Positions 7,545-11,971 of a DNA stretch of 11,971 bases are shown piece after piece. How positions within the stretch are numbered: position 1 is the stretch's first letter; the number at the start of each line of letters is the position of its first letter. Below the pieces are notes generated by a model that was not told where the DNA came from, did no database searches, and worked only from the letters and a program-made list of their open reading frames with translations. The stretch comes from an uncultured Oscillospiraceae bacterium (GTDB lineage: Bacteria > Bacillota_A > Clostridia > Oscillospirales > Oscillospiraceae), in the NCBI GenBank assembly GCA_944387745.1, contig CALXGD010000117.1:1-11971 (forward strand), in the 5' to 3' direction. The translations under genes and the position numbers were made by a program.

Positions 7545-7573
7545 TTGTAAAAAGAGAAAAATCGCATTATAAT
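7545..7573 (+). promoter_or_regulatory. asnS: Sigma-A promoter for asnS, overlapping the spoIIE terminator region
   Basis: TTGTAA (7545-7550) and TATAAT (7568-7573) are separated by 17 bases. Initiation would fall near 7580, inside the first arm of the terminator hairpin at 7577-7600, so RNA from this promoter would usually lack most of that arm and escape termination. This gives asnS its own promoter and a leader of about 140 bases. A small inverted repeat, CTCTT (7542-7546) and AAGAG (7552-7556), overlaps the -35; its meaning is unclear. Confidence 0.6.
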
Positions 7574-7576
7574 AGG

Positions 7577-7610
7577 GCCTGTCTGATAAAAAGGACAGGC
7601 TTTTTATTTT
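7577..7610 (+). terminator. Rho-independent terminator after spoIIE
   Basis: GCCTGTC (7577-7583) pairs perfectly with GACAGGC (7594-7600) around a 10-base loop, followed at once by TTTTTATTTT. It begins 51 bases after the spoIIE stop codon. This is a standard intrinsic terminator on the plus strand. Confidence 0.85.
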
Positions 7611-7616
7611 TGATTT

Positions 7617-7676
7617 CCGGTGTTCCATTTCGCCCGTGCCGGGCAGCAGCGACAGATATATCCATGGGACACACGG
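7617..7676 (+). ncRNA. Structured asnS 5' leader (unassigned cis element)
   Basis: The asnS leader can fold into a long stem. CCGGTGTTCCAT (7617-7628) pairs with ATGGGACACACGG (7664-7676), giving 12 base pairs with one G-U pair and one bulged A (7673). It encloses a small hairpin GCCCG-TGC-CGGGC (7632-7644) and an unpaired stretch 7645-7663. No T-box consensus (AGGGTGGNACC) and no terminator between this element and the start codon were found, so tRNA-sensing attenuation of the usual kind is not supported. It could stabilise mRNA, bind a ligand or protein, or be chance. The assignment as a cis-acting RNA is inference from pairing alone. Confidence 0.35.
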
Positions 7677-7722
7677 CAGAATCAAGAATTATTTTATGTT
7701 ACGATTGGAGAGAAACACATTT

Positions 7723-9117
<1,395 letters not shown>

Positions 9118-9126
9118 AACACGACA

Positions 9127-9154
9127 GGGACGGACGCCAAACGGCGTCCGTCCT
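9127..9154 (+). terminator. Hairpin terminator after asnS
   Basis: GGACGGACGCC (9128-9138) and GGCGTCCGTCC (9143-9153) form a perfect 11-bp stem with an AAAC loop, extendable by a G-U pair (9127/9154). It starts ten bases after the asnS stop. The following tract (TCTGCTT) is only moderately T-rich, with a T-rich stretch farther on at 9173-9191, so termination may be incomplete. Confidence 0.7.
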
Positions 9155-9244
9155 CTGCTTGCGGGAAAAGCCTTTTCTTTTTCCTGTTTTTATGGTATAT
9201 TGATCATAAAGCACAGGCATTCTTCACAGAAAGGGGGATTTTAT

Positions 9245-9517
9245 ATGATGTATCCTTTTCTGCAAATTGACGGCGATACGGAGATTGTCCACTCGGAAAT
9301 GTTCCCAAACGGCGAAGTCAAGGTGTACATTGAAAAACTGGACGCGAGAGACGGTTTTCACCACGCGTCCTGTTTTCTGCCCGGTTATCGCTGGGAAGAC
9401 ATCCAGGGTTTTACACCGGAGGAAATTGCACGCTATCAGGAGGTCATTGAGTCCACTGCTCATTTGATTCTTGAGTTTTCAAAGCAGGGGGGATTTGAAA
9501 ATGCCTCAAGTTTTTAA
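9245..9517 (+). CDS. Small protein of unknown function, upstream partner of a DUF4160 gene
   Basis: The 90-residue product (89 if the second ATG at 9248 is used) follows an AAGGGGG site seven bases upstream of the first ATG. It opens MMYPFLQIDGDTEIVHSEM, then has VKVYIEKLDARDGFHHASC, a tryptophan motif YRWEDIQGFT, and a helical C-terminus (EEIARYQEVIESTAHLILEF). It is acidic overall, has no signal peptide or membrane segment, and is probably cytoplasmic. I do not recognise a named domain, although similar short proteins beside DUF4160 genes seem familiar from gut Firmicutes. Its last 17 bases overlap the DUF4160 start in another frame, so the two would be translationally coupled. A TATATT (9196-9201) could be a -10, but no good -35 is present. 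A toxin-antitoxin-like role is only a hypothesis. Confidence 0.7.
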   Translation: MMYPFLQIDGDTEIVHSEMFPNGEVKVYIEKLDARDGFHHASCFLPGYRWEDIQGFTPEEIARYQEVIESTAHLILEFSKQGGFENASSF

Positions 9518-9780
9518 AATTAGTTCCTATTTGGGTATATTTCTGGGCAAACGAAAATGACCCCTTAGAGCCAGTTCATGTCCATGTGGCGGAGGGAGCG
9601 CCTTCTGCCAACGCCACAAAGGTCTGGATCACAAAGGCGGGAAAGTGTCTGCTGTGCAACAATAACTCCCAAATTTCCGAGCGTGTTCTGCGGAACATTC
9701 TGCGGATTATTGAGGCGCGCAGCGCTGAGGTAATAGACAAGTGGCTCTCATTTTTTGGCGAAGCGCGTTTTTATTGCTGA
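9501..9780 (+). pseudogene. DUF4160-family gene broken by a one-base frameshift
   Basis: From the ATG at 9501 the frame reads MPQVFKISSYL and then meets a stop at 9558-9560 after 19 residues. Omitting one G of the GGG at 9533-9535 restores an open frame to the TGA at 9778-9780 and gives a 92-residue protein. The restored part reads VYFWANENDPLEPVHVHVAE, continues with KVWITKAGKCLLCNNN, and ends FFGEARFYC. These are the landmarks of DUF4160 proteins, including the HVHV metal-like motif. The family is often found beside a DUF2442 gene and has been discussed as toxin-antitoxin-like; biochemical function is not established. The start lies inside the end of the 90-residue gene, after a G-rich ribosome-binding-like stretch. 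The lesion is either a recent inactivating insertion or a sequencing error, since the rest of the reading frame is well preserved. Confidence 0.85.
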
Positions 9781-9829
9781 TTCATACTGACCCCGAGGCC
9801 GGAAGCTTCCGTTCTTCTCCCACGACCAG

Positions 9830-9881
9830 AGAAAACCCAGTGATTACAAGGCTTTACGGCTTTAATCACTGGGTTTTCTTT
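9830..9881. terminator. Bidirectional rho-independent terminator
   Basis: AGAAAACCCAGTGATTA (9830-9846) and TAATCACTGGGTTTTCT (9863-9879) form a perfect 17-bp stem with a 16-base loop, with more Ts to 9881. The A-tract on one side and T-tract on the other let it work on both strands. It lies between the plus-strand DUF4160 gene and the convergent minus-strand membrane gene ending at 9952, so it would end both transcripts. The remainder of 9781-9951 holds nothing else I can recognise. Confidence 0.85.
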
Positions 9882-9951
9882 CATGTGAAGCAACGAAGGA
9901 GGACGCCGGGATTCAACGCTGAGCGTCCGCCCAGCAGGTGTCGGGCAAATA

Positions 9952-10473
9952 TCAGAGATACACCGGCACAAAAAACAGCCACGGGGCGGTGGCAATGGCC
10001 AGGACCAGGGCCAGAACACGCCCCTGCCGCCCGTCCAGCTCTGGGACACGCCGGAACACCCGCCGGTCGAAATAATAGATGCACGCCCCGGCGATGGCCA
10101 CCCCCACCGCCGTCCACACCAGGGCCAGGGGGTGCAGGAAGGGGTTGACCGTCATGGCCATGGCGAAGTCGCTGACCCAGCCGGCCGTTCCGTCCGCATC
10201 CAGCGCCCAGGCGCCAAACAGGCCGGCGGCCAGCCAAACTGCCCCGATGACGTCGGACAGAAAGCCCAGCAGCCACGCCTTCCACCAGCACCGCTTCAGC
10301 ACAGTCCCTTTGGACGGGTGCCTCAGGGCCAGCAGGGCCAGGAGCACCACCAGGCAGTCGATGGCCAGGTTGCCAAACAGGGTGAGCAGGAACACCGGCG
10401 GGCTGGGCCAGAACATCAAAATCCAGATGGGGAAGATCACATTGTAGAGTTTCAGCGGTTTCTTTTCCATCAT
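9952..10473 (-). CDS. Small integral membrane protein, function unknown
   Basis: The 173-residue product (172 if the second ATG is used) is very hydrophobic, with likely membrane segments at about 11-22, 27-50, 66-91, 114-135 and 151-170. Short charged stretches between them include RHPSKGTVLKR at 51-61 and DRRVFRRVPELDGRQGR at 136-152. It opens MMEKKPLKLYNVIFPIW, a beginning I associate with unnamed Oscillospiraceae membrane proteins, but no named domain was recognised. The start is supported by AAAGGGGG six bases upstream. It lies 117 bases after the eight-helix membrane gene on the same strand, with a heptanucleotide repeat in the gap, so co-transcription with the LytTR unit is possible but uncertain. 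The protein looks intact. Confidence 0.75.
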   Translation of the reverse strand: MMEKKPLKLYNVIFPIWILMFWPSPPVFLLTLFGNLAIDCLVVLLALLALRHPSKGTVLKRCWWKAWLLGFLSDVIGAVWLAAGLFGAWALDADGTAGWVSDFAMAMTVNPFLHPLALVWTAVGVAIAGACIYYFDRRVFRRVPELDGRQGRVLALVLAIATAPWLFFVPVYL

Positions 10474-10551
10474 TTTGTTCCCCCTTTCCCCATGTTCAAT
10501 TTCATTTTGCTCTCAATTCCCGTTTGTGTTCCCGCTCCCCGCAGAACCCCA

Positions 10552-10598
10552 TATCTTCTATCTCCTAACTCCTAACTCCTATCTCCATTCCTAATTCC
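10552..10598. repeat. Heptanucleotide tandem repeat at the end of the DUF3021-like gene
   Basis: On the minus strand the unit is close to GGAGTTA. Plus-strand units are TATCTTC (10552), TATCTCC (10559), TAACTCC (10566), TAACTCC (10573), TATCTCC (10580), a short ATTCC (10587) and TAATTCC (10592). The two central copies are identical and the others differ by one or two bases. The array includes the TAG stop codon (10593-10591) and the last codons of the DUF3021-like gene, then fills the start of the gap to the next gene. Similar short tandemly repeated heptamers (GGAGTTA-like) are known from cyanobacteria; a shared origin is not shown. Each unit resembles a ribosome binding site, but no start codon follows at a suitable distance. 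Confidence 0.8.
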
Positions 10599-11427
10599 TC
10601 ATTTTCCTCAAGGCCGCCCCCGCCAGGCTGCCCGCCAGGGAACAGACCAGGGCCACGGCGCAGTAGGGCCAGGCGGTGTGGTTGTACACGAGAAACACCG
10701 CCGCCAGGGTACACAGGGCGCACACCAGGGGGTACAGAGGGCAGAGGCCCTTCCGCCTCCCCAGGGACAGCCCGGAGAAAAAGCAGCCCACCGGCAGCAG
10801 CAGCCAGGGAAACAGCAGCCCCCGGAGCACCGGTACGTCCGGGGCGTCGAACAGGCCCAGCAGGGCGGGCAGCCCCAGGCACAGCCCCAGGGCGAAAGGT
10901 AGGTAGGGCAGGGCCTCCCGCCACTTGAGGGGGGTGGGGCCGGGGTCTAGCCCCAGCTTCTCCCGGATGGCGGACACCTCTGCGTACCACCCTACCCACC
11001 GGCCCAGCCAAATGAGCAGGTAGACCGCCGCCAGCAGGACCAGGTACACCCCCATGGCCTGCCACGACCAGGCCCAGCCCAGCAGGGTGCAGGTGAGGGT
11101 GAGCAGTCCGGCGGTGAGGGCAAAGTGGGCCAGGGAGCGCAGAACCAAGGTGGGTCCGTCGTCGGCGAAGGGGAGGGTGGACGCCCCCGCCGCCGCCCCC
11201 AGCAGGAAATAGAGGGCCAGCTGGATCACGAAGGCTAGGGGGGCGGAACCCACCCGCCACTCCAGGTCGGCGCTCACCAGCCGGAAGGGGGTGTGAAAGC
11301 CCATGGAGATGAGGCCGCCGCTGACCAGGTCGTTGAACAGCCCGCCCAGGGGGATGAGAAGGGCCGCGCCCAGCACGCCCCCCACAAGGATGCGGACCAG
11401 CGCCCGCTTTTTGTCGTCGATGAACAT
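10591..11427 (-). CDS. Eight-helix membrane protein with DUF3021-like N-terminal half, partner of the LytTR gene
   Basis: The ATG at 11427 has AGGAGG seven bases upstream, giving 278 residues; an upstream in-frame ATG at 11496 lies inside the LytTR gene and is not preferred. Hydrophobic segments fall at about 11-30, 63-83, 99-118, 124-146, 173-192, 203-222, 229-248 and 252-273. The first four helices, with the RSLAHFALTAGLL region and a charged tail WYAEVSAIREKLGL (147-160), resemble DUF3021 proteins, four-helix partners encoded next to LytTR regulators. The second four-helix block is extra and unassigned. It starts 14 bases after the LytTR stop, so the two form an operon. By analogy with such pairs it may modulate the LytTR protein at the membrane; this is inference. 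Its stop codon lies within a heptanucleotide repeat. Confidence 0.8.
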   Translation of the reverse strand: MFIDDKKRALVRILVGGVLGAALLIPLGGLFNDLVSGGLISMGFHTPFRLVSADLEWRVGSAPLAFVIQLALYFLLGAAAGASTLPFADDGPTLVLRSLAHFALTAGLLTLTCTLLGWAWSWQAMGVYLVLLAAVYLLIWLGRWVGWYAEVSAIREKLGLDPGPTPLKWREALPYLPFALGLCLGLPALLGLFDAPDVPVLRGLLFPWLLLPVGCFFSGLSLGRRKGLCPLYPLVCALCTLAAVFLVYNHTAWPYCAVALVCSLAGSLAGAALRKMRN

Positions 11428-11441
11428 GGGAATCCCTCCTC

Positions 11442-11876
11442 TCAAAGTCCAAGGGCCTCTTTGATCTTTTTTACATACCGCCGGGACGCATAGCACACCG
11501 TTCCCCCGTCCAGGGTGATCCGGATGGTGCCGGTGAGGGACAGGTCCAGGGCGGTGATCTTCCTCAGATTGATGATCTCCGAGTGGGAGATACGCACAAA
11601 GGCGTGCCGGTCCAGCCTGGCCTCCAGCTCGTACAGCCGCTCCCGCAGGTCATATACTCCGCCGGCGGTCTGGACCTTCACCCCCTTCTCCTCCCCGTAG
11701 CACCGGAGGATGTCCCCCTGGTCTAGGGGGACGGCGGTATCCCCGTCCCAGCCGATGAGGGCGGCGCCCCCCTCCAGCCGGGCAGCCAGGGCCTTCACCT
11801 CGTCGGTGAGGGCGGGGACGGTGATGGTCACCTTGGTCTCCCCACAGCCGGGGTCGATGCGGATCTCCACCTTCAC
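11442..11876 (-). CDS. LytTR-domain DNA-binding transcriptional regulator
   Basis: A GTG at 11876, seven bases after GAGGAGG, is the best start and gives 144 residues, the usual length for stand-alone LytTR proteins of LytTR/DUF3021 pairs; an in-frame ATG at 11963 would translate the hairpin and promoter region and is rejected. The first 45 residues (KVEIRIDPGCGETKVTITV onward) are the short N-terminal part typical of this group, with no receiver domain. The LytTR domain spans about 47-143, with YDLRERLYELEARLD (75-89), FVRISHSEIINLRKI (93-107) and SRRYVKKIKEAL (131-142). Such proteins bind DNA through a beta-fold and often control their own operon. A promoter lies immediately upstream, within a 15-bp hairpin. 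The membrane partner follows after 14 bases. Confidence 0.9.
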   Translation of the reverse strand: MKVEIRIDPGCGETKVTITVPALTDEVKALAARLEGGAALIGWDGDTAVPLDQGDILRCYGEEKGVKVQTAGGVYDLRERLYELEARLDRHAFVRISHSEIINLRKITALDLSLTGTIRITLDGGTVCYASRRYVKKIKEALGL

Positions 11877-11899
11877 AGGCCTCCCTCCTCTCTGGCTCC

Positions 11900-11928
11900 A
11901 ATATAGCGGAAAGCGGGCCGCCTGTCCA
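11900..11928 (-). promoter_or_regulatory. Candidate promoter for the LytTR operon
   Basis: On the minus strand TGGACA (11928-11923) is separated by 17 bases from TATATT (11905-11900), each matching five of six consensus bases. Transcription would start near 11893, leaving a leader of only about 17 bases that is mostly ribosome binding site. The -35 hexamer lies within one arm and the loop edge of the inverted repeat at 11913-11951. Confidence 0.5.
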
Positions 11929-11951
11929 GCGATTTCGGACAGACGGCCCGC
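11913..11951. terminator. 15-bp inverted repeat: terminator of an upstream gene or operator of the LytTR operon
   Basis: GCGGGCCGCCTGTCC (11913-11927) pairs with GGACAGACGGCCCGC (11937-11951) over 15 positions, with one wobble mismatch and a 9-base loop. On the minus strand it is followed by CTTTCCGCTAT, a poor U-tract, so it could be a weak terminator for a gene beyond the right edge. It overlaps the -35 of the LytTR promoter, so a DNA-level regulatory role is an alternative. The 20 bases to the right edge show no gene I can support. Confidence 0.5.
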
Positions 11952-11971
11952 AGGGCAGGACAAACGGCAGG

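Noticed and set aside
7574..7722. T-box riboswitch before asnS
   Set aside because: The AGGGTGGNACC T-box sequence and an antiterminator/terminator pair before the start codon are absent; the one terminator present lies at the promoter and belongs to spoIIE.
9501..9560. Programmed frameshifting in the DUF4160 gene
   Set aside because: The shift site (TTG GGT) is not a known slippery sequence, and no stimulatory structure or internal ribosome binding site pattern was seen; a mutation or sequencing error is simpler.
10565..11452. A 295-codon minus-strand open frame overlapping the DUF3021-like gene
   Set aside because: It is rich in G, R, P and A, has no ribosome binding site match, and is out of frame with a gene that has clear membrane helices and a good start.
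11877..11963. Upstream ATG start at 11963 for the LytTR gene
   Set aside because: It would add 29 residues encoded by the hairpin and promoter region, lacks a ribosome binding site in view, and the GTG at 11876 has an excellent one and gives the normal family length.

Overview
The window reads as chromosomal DNA of a high-GC, endospore-forming Firmicute, most likely a gut Oscillospiraceae member (Flavonifractor / Lawsonibacter type). This placement is inferred from strong AGGAGG-type ribosome binding sites, a full-length spoIIE, a LytTR gene paired with a DUF3021-type membrane gene, a GC-rich codon style, and the protein families present. No tRNA, rRNA, CRISPR array, insertion sequence or prophage gene was seen.

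Layout. (1) Bases 1-1684, minus strand: a methionine/one-carbon operon, metF -> stand-alone MetH reactivation protein -> first 15 codons of a MetH-like methyltransferase, which starts with GTG inside the end of the reactivation gene and runs off the left edge. MetF makes 5-methyl-THF, MetH uses it to methylate homocysteine, and the reactivation protein repairs MetH when its cobalamin oxidises. A GTAG-headed double palindrome (REP/BIME-like) sits between metF and the reactivation gene. (2) Bases 1812-4898, minus strand: a YwrD-type gamma-glutamyltransferase-like gene, a NimA-like flavin split-barrel gene and exodeoxyribonuclease III. The exonuclease gene has a clear sigma-A promoter overlapped by an inverted repeat. 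(3) Bases 5198-9117, plus strand: spoIIE and asnS. The spoIIE terminator and a consensus-like promoter for asnS are packed into the same 70 bases, followed by a structured asnS leader that is not a T-box. (4) Bases 9245-9780, plus strand: a small overlapping gene pair, an unrecognised 90-residue acidic protein and a DUF4160 gene broken by a one-base frameshift, closed by a strong bidirectional terminator. (5) Bases 9952-11876, minus strand: LytTR regulator -> eight-helix membrane protein with a DUF3021-like N-terminal half -> (after a heptanucleotide tandem repeat) a small membrane protein of unknown function.

Most of the window is ordinary housekeeping sequence. The items most worth follow-up are the REP-like doublet, the asnS leader and terminator/promoter overlap, the small overlapping gene pair with its frameshift, the LytTR/membrane-protein unit with its promoter embedded in a 15-bp hairpin, and the separate cysteine-tailed MetH reactivation protein. 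I see no clear evidence of a wholly new multi-gene system.
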